DNA of 20,924 bases from CAZVYN01 sp964631125 (GTDB taxonomy: Bacteria; Eisenbacteria; RBG-16-71-46; CAIMUX01): assembly GCA_964631125.1 (NCBI GenBank), contig CAZVYN010000072.1:1-20924 (forward strand), in the 5' to 3' direction. The notes beneath the pieces are model-generated. The model was not told the DNA's origin and searched no databases. It worked only from the letters and a program-made list of their open reading frames with translations. Positions 13,834 through 20,924 of the stretch are shown in pieces (the first letter of the stretch is position 1; every line of letters begins with the position of its first letter). A program made the translations under genes and the position numbers.

Positions 13834-14544
13834 ATGGATTCGTCTCCGCACGCCGATCCGCCGCGCCCGGCGGTCGGCGTTTCACCCGACGCCTTGGTCG
13901 AATCCCACGTCGGGCTCGTGCACGCCCTGGCCCGCAAGATCCTTCATTCCCTCCCGAGTCACGTCGACGTCGACGACCTGGTAGGGTTCGGGCAGATCGG
14001 CCTGGTCGAGGCCAGCCGTCGCTACGATCCGGCGCGCGGCGTCCTCTTCAAGACGTTCGCCTACTACCGGATTCGCGGCGCGATCTTCGACGGCATCCGC
14101 AAGATGATGTGGTTCGCGGGGGCGCCGTCGGCCGAAGTGACGTTCAACGGCGCGACCAACGAGTTGCAGTCGGAGGCTTCGGAGAGGGACAGCGGCGGCG
14201 GCCTCGAAGAGTTGATCGGCGAGACCAAGGAGATGGTCGGCGCGATCGTCGGGGCGCGGTTGCTCTCGCTCGATGCGTCGCCGTTCGAGGTGGCCGACCG
14301 GAGCCAGGGACCGGCGGAGATCCACGAAGCAGGCGATCTCGCCCGGCTCCTGCGGGAATTCCTCCACCGGCTCGACGAGACGGAGCGCAGCGTGCTCGAG
14401 GACTATTACTTCCACCATCTGACGCTGGAGGAAGCGGGCGCCAAGGTCGGACTCTCGAAGTCCTGGACCTCCCGCTTGCACGCCCGCGCCCTCAAGAAGC
14501 TGCTCCGCCACTGCCAGGATGCCGGGATCGGCGCCCCCGATTGA
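13834..14544 (+). CDS. FliA-type alternative sigma factor
   Basis: 236 residues from the ATG at 13834, 6 nt after AAAGGG; an ATG at 13828 directly abuts that site and is less likely. Region 2 (residues about 22-90) shows L-V-H-A-L-A-R-K-I, D-V-D-D-L-V-G-F-G-Q-I-G-L-V-E-A and F-K-T-F-A-Y-Y-R-I-R-G-A-I-F-D. Region 4 (about 178-230) shows L-D-E-T-E-R-S-V-L-E-D-Y-Y and L-T-L-E-E-A-G-A-K-V-G-L-S-K-S-W-T-S-R-L-H-A-R-A. Size and domain order fit the FliA/SigF group. No flagellar gene is present; the next genes encode injectisome parts, so it probably drives type III secretion genes. There is an 83-nt gap to the sctI-like gene with a sigma-28-like element in it. Confidence 0.9.
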   Translation: MDSSPHADPPRPAVGVSPDALVESHVGLVHALARKILHSLPSHVDVDDLVGFGQIGLVEASRRYDPARGVLFKTFAYYRIRGAIFDGIRKMMWFAGAPSAEVTFNGATNELQSEASERDSGGGLEELIGETKEMVGAIVGARLLSLDASPFEVADRSQGPAEIHEAGDLARLLREFLHRLDETERSVLEDYYFHHLTLEEAGAKVGLSKSWTSRLHARALKKLLRHCQDAGIGAPD

Positions 14545-14577
14545 ACGAGTTCCCCACGCAACCAAGCGGCCTCGCTC

Positions 14578-14585
14578 CCCGATAA
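14578..14585 (+). promoter_or_regulatory. Sigma-28-like -10 element before the sctI-like gene
   Basis: CCCGATAA differs by one base from the FliA -10 consensus GCCGATAA and lies 42 nt before the sctI-like start. The matching -35 region is poor (C-A-A-C in place of T-A-A-A), so this is only suggestive. Confidence 0.3.
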
Positions 14586-14627
14586 CGGGCATAGAATGGA
14601 TCCGCGATCTCGAGGGAGGACCGTCCG

Positions 14628-15260
14628 GTGAGTGACCCCATCTCGTCCCAATCGGCGCAGCGTGCGGCCAAGTTGGCCGAGCAGCTCCAGCAAGCCCAGG
14701 AATCGACGACCCAGGCCAAGCCGGGCCAGTTCGAGCAGGTGCTCGACCAGGTCGGCCAGAAGGGGAGCCCCGATTCGACGCAGGCCGTCGGCGATAGCGC
14801 CAAGGCGTCTCAAGTCGATCCGCAGGAGAAGACGCGACTCGTGTTGGAAGAAGACCTGGAGACCCGGATGGGCAAGATGCCGCCCGAGGAGCGGGCCCAA
14901 CACCAGCAGCGCTATGAGATCGAGATCGCTCCACTGAAGCGATCCGAACAGGTGGAGCATCACGCGGTCCGCATCGAACAGTGTGATCGCTCGCGCGTGG
15001 CGCTCGAACGCAACGCGAAGGATCTGCCGGAGAGTCAGTGGAAGGAGAAGTTGATCGATCGGCTGGAAGACTTCCAGTCTCACCAGAAGGAGCTCGATCA
15101 GTTCATGCAAGACTTCGCGCGGGGCAAGGAGTTTTCGCAACAGGAACTACTCGCGATGCAGATCCAGACGCATCAGATGTCGCAGAGCGTCGAACTGCTC
15201 AGCAAGACGGTCGAGCACACGGTGTCGGGCATGAAGACGATCTTCCAGACGAATGTCTGA
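14628..15260 (+). CDS. sctI: Type III secretion inner-rod protein, SctI-like
   Basis: 210 residues from the GTG at 14628 with AGGGAGGA at 14613-14620. The product is polar, Gln/Glu-rich and helical, without export signal or membrane span. Its last 40 residues (F-S-Q-Q-E-L-L-A-M-Q-I-Q, then S-V-E-L-L-S-K-T-V-E-H-T-V-S-G-M-K-T-I) follow the SctI/YscI/PrgJ C-terminal pattern 'eLLalQ...ve.vsKvv.k.t.gv.tll'. The direct neighbour sctJ supports the call, since sctI commonly precedes sctJ. SctI forms the rod that joins export gate and needle. At 210 residues it is longer than typical SctI (about 80-150) because of an N-terminal coiled-coil-like region. It may also be another substrate of the same size class. 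Confidence 0.65.
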   Translation: MSDPISSQSAQRAAKLAEQLQQAQESTTQAKPGQFEQVLDQVGQKGSPDSTQAVGDSAKASQVDPQEKTRLVLEEDLETRMGKMPPEERAQHQQRYEIEIAPLKRSEQVEHHAVRIEQCDRSRVALERNAKDLPESQWKEKLIDRLEDFQSHQKELDQFMQDFARGKEFSQQELLAMQIQTHQMSQSVELLSKTVEHTVSGMKTIFQTNV

Positions 15261-15297
15261 CGCTGGCTGCGCGCGCGAACGCACGAAGGAGCAAGAG

Positions 15298-16182
15298 TTG
15301 AAGCGACCGCACTACGCTCTGGGAGCGCTTCTCGCGCTCCTGCTTACCGCCGGCTGCAACTCGTCGACACTGCTTACCGGGCTGAACCAACGCGACGCCA
15401 ACGAGATCTACGTAGCGCTGGAGCAAGCCGGCATCCCGGTGCAGATCGTCGCGGTCGGCAAGGGCGAAGAGGCGAGTTCTTCGGTCGTCGTGCCGAGCAG
15501 CGAGGAATCGCGGGCTCGCCTCGTCCTCTCGGACCATGATCTGCCGCGCGGCGACGAGTACGAGCAGCTCTTGGAGATGCTGAAGAAGACGAACCTGCTC
15601 TCCACCGAGGAGGAGAACCGCGAGATCTTCCGGCGCACGCGCGAGTGGGAACTGGCGCAGAAGATCCGCGATCTGCCGTCGGTCATCAGCGCATCGGTCA
15701 GTCTCACGCTGCCGCGGGTCGATCCACTTCAGATGTTGGCCGGCGGCGCGGGCGCGCCTCGCCCCACGGCCACGGTCGCGGTGAAGTACTGGCGCCCCGG
15801 GACGGCCGGGAATCCCGGCGACGTGCTGCGTCCCGCCGTGATCCAGAACCTCATCTCGGGCGGCGTCGAGAAGATGTTGCCCGAAGACGTCAAGATCACG
15901 ATGACCACGGTCGCGCCGCACGAGGTGATCGCGCCGGTAAAGAAGGACACGCGGCTGATCTTCGTTTTCTATTCGGTCGTGATCGTCGCGTTGATCGGCG
16001 CGCTGCTCACGTTGCTGATGCGCAACCGCGCGCTGCAGCAGCAGCTCACGGCGCTCGAGGATGAGCTCGACGGCGCGGATGGCGCGCCCGCAGGCGACGG
16101 CGCGAGCGGCCCGAGCGGGAGTGCTCCGCCGGCCGGCCCGACCTCCTCCGCGCCGAGCGGCGCCGCCGGAATTCCGGTGTGA
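15298..16182 (+). CDS. sctJ: Type III secretion inner-membrane ring lipoprotein SctJ
   Basis: 294 residues from the TTG at 15298, 6 nt after AAGGAG (15286-15291). A signal sequence ends in L-L-T-A-G-C, making Cys20 the lipid anchor. The ring-building parts of the YscJ/PrgK/EscJ family are clear: L-L-T-G-L-N-Q-R-D-A-N-E-I-Y-V-A-L, then L-S-D-H-D-L-P-R-G and E-W-E-L-A-Q-K-I-R-D-L-P-S-V-I-S-A-S-V. V-A-V-K-Y-W-R and Q-N-L-I-S-G-G-V-E come next. A membrane span follows (L-I-F-V-F-Y-S-V-V-I-V-A-L-I-G-A-L-L, residues about 220-240), with a Gly/Ser/Pro/Ala-rich cytoplasmic tail. The single span and lipobox separate it from flagellar FliF. The stop overlaps the next gene (GTGA). Confidence 0.93.
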   Translation: MKRPHYALGALLALLLTAGCNSSTLLTGLNQRDANEIYVALEQAGIPVQIVAVGKGEEASSSVVVPSSEESRARLVLSDHDLPRGDEYEQLLEMLKKTNLLSTEEENREIFRRTREWELAQKIRDLPSVISASVSLTLPRVDPLQMLAGGAGAPRPTATVAVKYWRPGTAGNPGDVLRPAVIQNLISGGVEKMLPEDVKITMTTVAPHEVIAPVKKDTRLIFVFYSVVIVALIGALLTLLMRNRALQQQLTALEDELDGADGAPAGDGASGPSGSAPPAGPTSSAPSGAAGIPV

Positions 16183-17336
16183 GCCAACGCGCGACGCGGG
16201 ATCCGCTCGGCGCTTGTCCGTCTTTGATCCGAGGACTGTTGCTGGCGGCTCGGTGGGCGGGGCGTGCGCCCGCGGAAGGGATCGACGCGCGGTCTGCGCC
16301 GGTGGCCGCGCCGTTGCGTGGCGCCGTGGACGGGCTCCGTGCGGGAGTCGACTTGAACGAAAGTTGGACCGCGATCGCGGCGCTGCGCGAAGAGGCGTTC
16401 GCTTCGCTCACGCTGCATTGGCTCGCCCAAGAGCCGCCCCGCCGCATCGACGACGTGCTGGATCTGCATTGGAGTTGGCTCGAGCCCGAGCTGCGCGATT
16501 GGCCGCCGCATGAGCTCGTCTGGTTTCTCCTGCACGTGCCTCCGCGCGCGAGCGCGCAAGAGTTACTGCGGGCGTTCTATCCGAAGATCCAATCGGTGCT
16601 GAATCAGCCGCTGGCCGAGGTCGAGCCGCCGCCGGCTTTGCTTGCCGTCCTGCGGCGTCGGCTCTACTCGCGGTTCTTGCTTCGGCTCGAAGATGGGGGG
16701 GAGGCGTCGGCGACAGCGTCGGCGTCTGCTTCCGTTCAACGAGCCGGACTCGGCGCGACGGCCTCCGCGCGCGCGTTCCTCTCCCTCGATCGCTCCATGC
16801 TCCATCTCTTGGTGCAGGAGGCGGGGCTGCACACGATCGCGTTGGCAGGGGGCGAACATCCGGCGAGCGATCTCGCGCCCCGGATGGCCGAACTCGTCGG
16901 CTCCGAGGCGACGCGGCTGCAGCGGCTCTACAAGAAGGGGCTGGCCAAGCCGGTGGGCAGCAGCGGCGAAGGCGCCGACCCCGAGATCGCGGCCGCGCAC
17001 GCGGCCGCGAGAGCTGAGGCGTCGGAAGATCTGACCGTCGCCCTCGACGGGCTCGGTCCGACTCGCGAAGGCGATCTCGTCGGGCTCGCCGGACTCCGGC
17101 TGTTGGCGCGCGGGTTGGCGGGAGAGTCTCCCATCCTCTGTCGCAATCTCGCTCAGCGGATGAATGCGCCGGCGGCAACGCGATTCTTGGCGTGGCGCGA
17201 GGAGACCGAGGCGGCGCCGGGAGCGGACGGAAAGCGTGCGAGACGAGACGAGGCGCGTCAGGAGTTGGCGCGGCGGTTGGGTGTCGTGCTCTCGCGCGGA
17301 GCTTCACGGACGGCGGCCGGACGGCTAGACGCGTAG
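16179..17336 (+). CDS. Large protein in the sctK position of the type III operon
   Basis: 385 residues from the GTG at 16179, whose GTGA overlaps the sctJ stop, so translation is coupled. It is soluble and helical, without signal or membrane span. The first 170 residues include H-W-L-A-Q-E-P, D-V-L-D-L-H-W-S-W-L-E-P-E-L and P-P-H-E-L-V-W-F-L-L-H-V. An Ala/Ser-rich linker follows, then a second domain with D-R-S-M-L-H-L-L-V-Q-E-A-G-L-H-T-I-A-L-A and L-Q-R-L-Y-K-K-G. Gene order sctJ-sctK-sctL in other systems makes an SctK-type sorting-platform adaptor the best guess. However, SctK is usually near 200-240 residues and I see no firm motif. It could be a fusion of SctK with another platform part. 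Confidence 0.6.
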   Translation: MSQRATRDPLGACPSLIRGLLLAARWAGRAPAEGIDARSAPVAAPLRGAVDGLRAGVDLNESWTAIAALREEAFASLTLHWLAQEPPRRIDDVLDLHWSWLEPELRDWPPHELVWFLLHVPPRASAQELLRAFYPKIQSVLNQPLAEVEPPPALLAVLRRRLYSRFLLRLEDGGEASATASASASVQRAGLGATASARAFLSLDRSMLHLLVQEAGLHTIALAGGEHPASDLAPRMAELVGSEATRLQRLYKKGLAKPVGSSGEGADPEIAAAHAAARAEASEDLTVALDGLGPTREGDLVGLAGLRLLARGLAGESPILCRNLAQRMNAPAATRFLAWREETEAAPGADGKRARRDEARQELARRLGVVLSRGASRTAAGRLDA

Positions 17337-17457
17337 CTGTCCGCGCACAACCGAATGTTAAATAATCAGTTATGATGAGACGTGTAGATTGAAAGTCTAG
17401 ATTTCAATTTGACGATTAGGCTGTCGGGCGGGCGTCGTCAATTCGGGGGGCTGGACG
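17337..17457 (+). promoter_or_regulatory. AT-rich upstream region of the DUF4143 ATPase gene
   Basis: The 60 bases from 17341 are 40% GC, far below the surroundings. The region holds a TATGAT -10-like hexamer (17371-17376, no good -35) and an inverted repeat ATTGAAA (17388-17394) / TTTCAAT (17402-17408) with a 7-nt centre. It probably carries the ATPase gene's own promoter and operator. Confidence 0.45.
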
Positions 17458-18660
17458 GTGAACATCCATCGCACGCTGACCACGACCCTCGTCGAGCGCA
17501 CGCGGGACTACCGCGTCACTTTCCTCACGGGGCCGAGGCAGTCGGGGAAGACAACTCTGGCGCGGAGCGCATTCCCGGACGCGGCCTACCGGTCCTTCGA
17601 AGATCCCTCGGTCCGACGGCGGGCGGCCGACGACCCACGCGGATTCTTGGACGGATTGGCGCAGGAGCGGGGCGTGATCCTGGACGAGGTCCAGCATCTC
17701 CCGGACATCTTCTCCTACCTCCAGGGGTACGTGGACGAAGGGCGGGGCGGGCCGTACATCCTGACGGGATCGCAGAACTTCCTTCTCTCGGAACGCATCT
17801 CGCAATCCCTCGCGGGGCGAGCGGCGGTACTGGAACTCCTGCCATTTTCCATCGCGGAGTTGCGCGGCCGACCGGCTCGTTCGCTCGATCAGTTGATCGA
17901 CAGCGCGCCCGAGGGTGGGGCTGTCGACACTCCGATGGATCTCGACGCCGCGATGTTCGCGGGAGGATTTCCACCGGTACACGACCGGGGACTCGATCCT
18001 CGGGTCTGGTTCGATTCGTACCTTCGCACCTATGTGGAGAGAGATGTGCGTCTCGTCGCGGGGATCGGCGACCTCGATGCCTTCGCGCGATTCGTCTCGC
18101 TGTGCGCCGGTCGGAGCGGCTCGCTCCTCAATCTGACATCGCTCGGCGCGGACGCGGGAGTGAGTCACACGACCGCACGCAAGTGGATCTCGGTGCTGCG
18201 CGCCACCTATGTGATCGACGTGGCGCTCGTCCACGCCGCGAACTTCTCCAAGCGGCTGGTCAAGACCCCGAAGCTATACTTTCTCGACACGGGGCTGCTC
18301 TGTTCCCTCTTGGAGCTGCGTGGGCCGAAAGATCTCGTTTCGCATCCGCTGCGTGGAGCGATCTTCGAAACGATGGTCTACACCGAGTTGCACAAGATGG
18401 CGACGCATCACGGGGAACGGTCGCGACTGGCCTTCTGGCGAGACGCGCAAGGCAATGAGGTCGATTTCGTGATCGAGCGATCCGGGCGCCTGTTCCCGAT
18501 CGAAGCGAAGTCCGGAAGGACGGTTGTCCCGGAGTCGTTTCGAGGTTTGGAGTACTTCTCACGCCTCTCGGGTCAACCGGGCGGACTGCTCGTCTATGGT
18601 GGAGAGGAATCGATCGGACATCGCGGATTCGGCGTCCGACCGTGGTCGCAACTGAGTTGA
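17458..18660 (+). CDS. AAA_14 / DUF4143 ATPase
   Basis: 400 residues from the GTG at 17458, 7 nt after a G-rich site. The N-terminal AAA_14 domain has Walker A G-P-R-Q-S-G-K-T-T (residues 25-33), Walker B V-I-L-D-E-V-Q (73-79) and the strand Y-I-L-T-G-S-Q-N-F. The C-terminal DUF4143 domain has K-L-Y-F-L-D-T-G-L-L and a nuclease-like signature: N-E-V-D-F-V-I (Asp336) then P-I-E-A-K-S-G (Glu349, Lys351), matching the D...ExK arrangement of PD-(D/E)XK folds. Such proteins are widespread, often mobile singletons whose role is unsettled. Here the gene interrupts a type III secretion operon, follows an AT-rich region, and has no relation to secretion that I know of, so it is probably a later arrival. 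Confidence 0.93.
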   Translation: MNIHRTLTTTLVERTRDYRVTFLTGPRQSGKTTLARSAFPDAAYRSFEDPSVRRRAADDPRGFLDGLAQERGVILDEVQHLPDIFSYLQGYVDEGRGGPYILTGSQNFLLSERISQSLAGRAAVLELLPFSIAELRGRPARSLDQLIDSAPEGGAVDTPMDLDAAMFAGGFPPVHDRGLDPRVWFDSYLRTYVERDVRLVAGIGDLDAFARFVSLCAGRSGSLLNLTSLGADAGVSHTTARKWISVLRATYVIDVALVHAANFSKRLVKTPKLYFLDTGLLCSLLELRGPKDLVSHPLRGAIFETMVYTELHKMATHHGERSRLAFWRDAQGNEVDFVIERSGRLFPIEAKSGRTVVPESFRGLEYFSRLSGQPGGLLVYGGEESIGHRGFGVRPWSQLS

Positions 18661-18682
18661 AGCCGACGGAGAGGATCGAAAG

Positions 18683-19381
18683 ATGGGCGACGAGCTGCGC
18701 CACGAGAAGGCCGACGGGAAACCCGATGAACGCTCCGATCAACTTCCCCGCGGACGAGTGATCCGGGGATCGCTCTCCGCTCCAACACAGACACCGACAG
18801 AGACGAAGCAGCGGGCCAAAGTGACGCCCGGCGCGCTCTTCGATGCTCGCGCGGAGGCGAAGCGAGTGCTGGGTGCGGCCGAGATCGAAGCGGAGCGGCG
18901 TGTGGTTGAGGCGCAGGCCGCGGCCGACGACATCCGTGAAGCCGCACGGGCCCAAGGTTACGAAGACGGGCTGGCCGAAGTGAACGACCTGCTGGTCCGG
19001 TTTCGCGACGAGCGCGAGCAGAAGCTCCTGGAGCACAAGGCCGACATGGTCGGGCTGGCGGTTCGCGTCGCGGGGAAGATCCTCGGGCGCGAGATCGAGG
19101 AGCGGCCCGAGACCTTCACCGATCTCGTGATCCGCGCGGTGCGCGGGATCCGGCACGAGAAGCGCATTCAGATTCGCGTGCATCCCGACGACCTCGCTCT
19201 CGCGCGTGCAGGGCTCGATCGACTCCGCGTCGAGGTCGGTCCGGGCAAGGAGATCGAAATCCGCGAGGACCGAGCGGTGACCGGCGGCGGGTGCGTGGTG
19301 GAGACAGACCTGGGCATCATCGACGCGCGGCTGGAGACGCAGTTGAGGACGTTGGAGAAGGCGTTGGTGCGGGGGCGGTAG
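18683..19381 (+). CDS. sctL: Type III secretion stator protein SctL
   Basis: 232 residues from the ATG at 18683, with a GAGAGGA-rich ribosome site. It has a disordered polar N-terminus (residues 1-50) and a long Ala/Glu-rich coiled coil with A-R-A-Q-G-Y-E-D-G-L-A-E. The C-terminal domain has A-V-R-V-A-G-K-I-L-G-R-E-I, I-R-A-V-R-G-I-R-H, I-Q-I-R-V-H-P-D-D and G-G-G-C-V-V-E-T-D-L-G-I-I-D-A-R. This is the SctL/YscL/FliH pattern. The protein dimerises and holds the export ATPase SctN. SctN would normally be encoded next, but a metal-efflux locus follows instead. The ATPase gene between sctL and the sctK-position gene means sctL may be expressed partly from read-through of that gene. Confidence 0.92.
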   Translation: MGDELRHEKADGKPDERSDQLPRGRVIRGSLSAPTQTPTETKQRAKVTPGALFDARAEAKRVLGAAEIEAERRVVEAQAAADDIREAARAQGYEDGLAEVNDLLVRFRDEREQKLLEHKADMVGLAVRVAGKILGREIEERPETFTDLVIRAVRGIRHEKRIQIRVHPDDLALARAGLDRLRVEVGPGKEIEIREDRAVTGGGCVVETDLGIIDARLETQLRTLEKALVRGR

Positions 19382-19456
19382 GTCAGCCCCGATGGTGATC
19401 TGTGTGCGCGTGTGAGCGGGCAGTCTACGCCCGATCCTCGGGCGTCTTGCGGACGC

Positions 19457-19485
19457 TTGACAGCCCGAGCGATCTTCCCTGACAT
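19457..19485 (+). promoter_or_regulatory. Weak promoter candidate before the His-rich gene
   Basis: A perfect TTGACA (19457-19462) is followed after 17 nt by TGACAT (19480-19485), a poor -10. Transcription would start only a few bases before the ATG at 19496, which lacks a ribosome site, so a leaderless mRNA is possible. Confidence 0.3.
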
Positions 19486-19495
19486 TCCCGCCACG

Positions 19496-19891
19496 ATGCG
19501 TAGCGTGCTGACGGTTCTGGGAAGACTTGTCGTGTGTGTTCTGGCTGTGTGCATGGCGCAGCCGAGCGGAACGATCGGCGCCTTCGCGCACGCCGCTGAC
19601 CCCCTCGCGCACGAGCACGACCACGCCCACGAGGATGGCCATCGCGATCTCGGCCGGGCCCATGCACACGACGCCGCCGAGCCGGATCCTGCGCACACGG
19701 CGGCATTGCTCGACCCGGTCGACCTACAAGGAAGATCAGCGCACGCCCCGATTCTCGCGGACTTCTGTGCGTTCCCCTCTGGATCACTTCTCGAATCAGC
19801 CGGCGACAGTCGACCGCTCTCGGCGCTCGAAGCGTCTCCTCGCTTCAAACCACCTCCCCGACATCTCCGGCTGAACGTCCTCAGGATCTGA
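19496..19891 (+). CDS. His-rich secreted protein of a metal-efflux locus
   Basis: 131 residues from the ATG at 19496; no ribosome site is visible, and a GTG or ATG further up would destroy the signal peptide. The N-terminus is a signal sequence (V-L-T-V-L-G-R-L-V-V-C-V-L-A-V-C-M-A) with likely cleavage near A-F-A-H-A. The mature part is rich in His and Asp: H-E-H-D-H-A-H-E-D-G-H and A-H-A-H-D, a typical transition-metal-binding stretch. Such small periplasmic proteins often open heavy-metal RND efflux operons. The gene at 19967, encoding the outer-membrane partner, follows after 75 nt and supports this. It may buffer zinc, copper, cobalt or nickel; which one cannot be told. Confidence 0.7.
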   Translation: MRSVLTVLGRLVVCVLAVCMAQPSGTIGAFAHAADPLAHEHDHAHEDGHRDLGRAHAHDAAEPDPAHTAALLDPVDLQGRSAHAPILADFCAFPSGSLLESAGDSRPLSALEASPRFKPPPRHLRLNVLRI

Positions 19892-19966
19892 GCGAACGCG
19901 GATCGTGATCTCGCGCGCCCCGCAGTGGAGCGCGCGGACATCCATCCTCGTTCCCTCGGAGCCATC

Positions 19967-20924
19967 ATGCGCGTTCTACTTGCGGCGCTCTGCGTCGCAG
20001 TCTCGGTGGTCGACCCAGCGGTCAACTCGACGCTCGCCTCGTCTCCTGACACGCTGCGGATCCTCGAATCGGAATTCATCACCGTCGATCGCAGTGCACA
20101 CCCCGGCTTCGTCCAGCTCGAAGGGGATTGGGTCGAGGCGAGGGCAGCGGCCGCGCAGGCGCGCGCCTTTCCGAATCCGCGGCTCGAGTATCTGCGGGAA
20201 GCGTACGAAGGAAATCGCTCCACTTCGACGCTGCTCCTGAACTGGGTGTGGCCGTGGGATGGCCGCCGCGGACTTCGAACCGCCGCCGCGGACCAAGCGG
20301 CCGGCGCAGCGGCGGAGCGCCTCTCGGCCGAGCGGCTTTCCGCGCGCACCTACCTCCGCGAGATCTACGCGGAGTGGGCGCAGCAGGGAGAGCGCGGCGT
20401 CCTGTATGCGGAGGTTCACGACCGCATCGAGCGGCTCGCGGACCAGCAGCGGGCGCGAGCGGCTGCCGGCGAGGCCTCGCGGTTGGATGCGCGCCGGTTG
20501 GAGTTGGCGTCCACCGAGGTCGGCGTGCAGCGCGCGCTCGCGGAGGCGGCTCGTGTGAGCGCTGAAGCGCGTGCGGCGGCCTGGCGCCCCGAGTTATTCG
20601 AGCCCGGTCATCCGACGCGCACGGTGCGGCCGCTGCGGCCGACGCTCCCTCCGACGCCTTCACCCACCGCGCTCGCCGAGACGAGTGAGCCTGCGTTGGT
20701 TCGCGCCGCGCGCCGCGAGGTCACGCGCGGAGAGCTGGAAGCGCGATTGGCTCGAAGAAGCTGGGAGAGTCCCGAGTTGACGGCTGGCGCGGTCACGGAT
20801 CGAGCAGACGACGTCTCGGACGGCGCTGTCGCTCTCGGAGTCGCCTGGGCGTTGCCGATCTTGGACCGAGGCGGAGCGCAACGAGTCGCCAAAGGCGCTT
20901 CGCTGCACGCGACTCGCGCGCGCC
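19967..20924 (+). CDS. TolC/CzcC-type outer-membrane efflux protein, N-terminal part
   Basis: The frame is open from the ATG at 19967 (GGAG at 19958-19961) to the window edge, giving 319 codons. A signal peptide is followed by the OEP-family opening: A-R-A-F-P-N-P-R-L-E-Y, then T-L-L-L-N-W-V-W-P-W-D-G-R-R-G-L-R-T-A-A-A-D-Q, and a long Ala/Arg/Glu-rich helix. This is the usual N-P-x-L ... Q-x-x-x-x-G-G-R-R-x-x-R pattern of TolC/CzcC proteins. The start of the second half is visible near the window end (A-L-G-V-A-W-A-L-P-I-L-D-R-G-G). These form trimeric outer-membrane channels for RND efflux pumps. The upstream His-rich gene points to metal export. The pump and membrane-fusion genes would lie downstream, outside the window. 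Confidence 0.85.
   Translation, partial: MRVLLAALCVAVSVVDPAVNSTLASSPDTLRILESEFITVDRSAHPGFVQLEGDWVEARAAAAQARAFPNPRLEYLREAYEGNRSTSTLLLNWVWPWDGRRGLRTAAADQAAGAAAERLSAERLSARTYLREIYAEWAQQGERGVLYAEVHDRIERLADQQRARAAAGEASRLDARRLELASTEVGVQRALAEAARVSAEARAAAWRPELFEPGHPTRTVRPLRPTLPPTPSPTALAETSEPALVRAARREVTRGELEARLARRSWESPELTAGAVTDRADDVSDGAVALGVAWALPILDRGGAQRVAKGASLHATRAR

Noticed and set aside
13834..19381. Flagellar locus
   Set aside because: The sctJ product has a lipobox and a single membrane span unlike FliF, and no flagellin, hook or motor gene is seen; an injectisome fits better.
18260..19696. 478-codon open frame on the minus strand
   Set aside because: It lies antisense to the DUF4143 ATPase, sctL and His-rich genes and shows no domain; high GC creates long stop-free frames.

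Overview
This is a high-GC stretch (roughly two thirds G+C in most coding parts) from a Gram-negative bacterium. The signs are lipoproteins with lipoboxes, parts of a type III secretion injectisome, and the start of an outer-membrane efflux gene. GTG and TTG starts with clear Shine-Dalgarno sites are common. There are no rRNA, tRNA, CRISPR or transposase genes to place it. The mix (non-flagellar type III secretion, kinesin-light-chain-type TPR, IRBP-type S41 peptidase remnant) would suit a soil or metagenomic lineage such as Myxococcota, Acidobacteriota or an Eisenbacteria/Gemmatimonadota-like group, but the phylum cannot be fixed from the sequence.

Layout. 1-452: N-terminal part of an Ig-like lipoprotein (-). 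602-3772: ASCH-domain protein, DUF4440/SnoaL-like protein, a class I methyltransferase preceded by a perfect palindrome, and a plant-type O-methyltransferase (+). 3773-5118: a gene graveyard holding an N-terminal scrap of a cysteine synthase-like gene, a small two-helix membrane protein, a methyltransferase with an internal deletion, and an S41 peptidase with an internal deletion that removes its catalytic core. 5145-5801: a TetR-family repressor with a perfect 15+15 bp palindrome over its likely promoter. 5931-6789: a signal-peptide scrap and a TPR protein (+).

6689-10026 (-) is the most interesting block. Five tightly packed genes (gaps of 2-5 nt or GTGA overlaps) encode a TIGR04255-like protein, two uncharacterised small proteins, a C5-cytosine DNA methyltransferase and a Vsr mismatch endonuclease. 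No recognisable restriction endonuclease is present. The three upstream genes look poorer in GC than the methyltransferase, and the vsr end runs antisense into the TPR gene as if the block had been inserted there. It is a good candidate for an undescribed DNA-modification or defence-type cassette; that function is inference.

10070-13056: aquaporin Z (-), a small CxxC protein directly abutting a DNA-3-methyladenine glycosylase I gene (+), and a duplicated-domain lipoprotein whose segment is bracketed by a 19-bp exact direct repeat. A 15-bp hairpin then separates it from a convergent ArsR-type regulator (-).

13834-19381 (+): a FliA-type sigma factor divergent from the ArsR gene, followed by sctI-like, sctJ, a gene in the sctK position, and sctL. 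A DUF4143 AAA ATPase with its own AT-rich upstream region interrupts the operon between the sctK-position gene and sctL. The export gate, ATPase, C-ring and secretin genes are absent here, so the injectisome must be encoded at several loci or be incomplete. 19496-20924: a His-rich secreted protein and a partial TolC/CzcC-like outer-membrane efflux gene, probably the start of a heavy-metal efflux operon.
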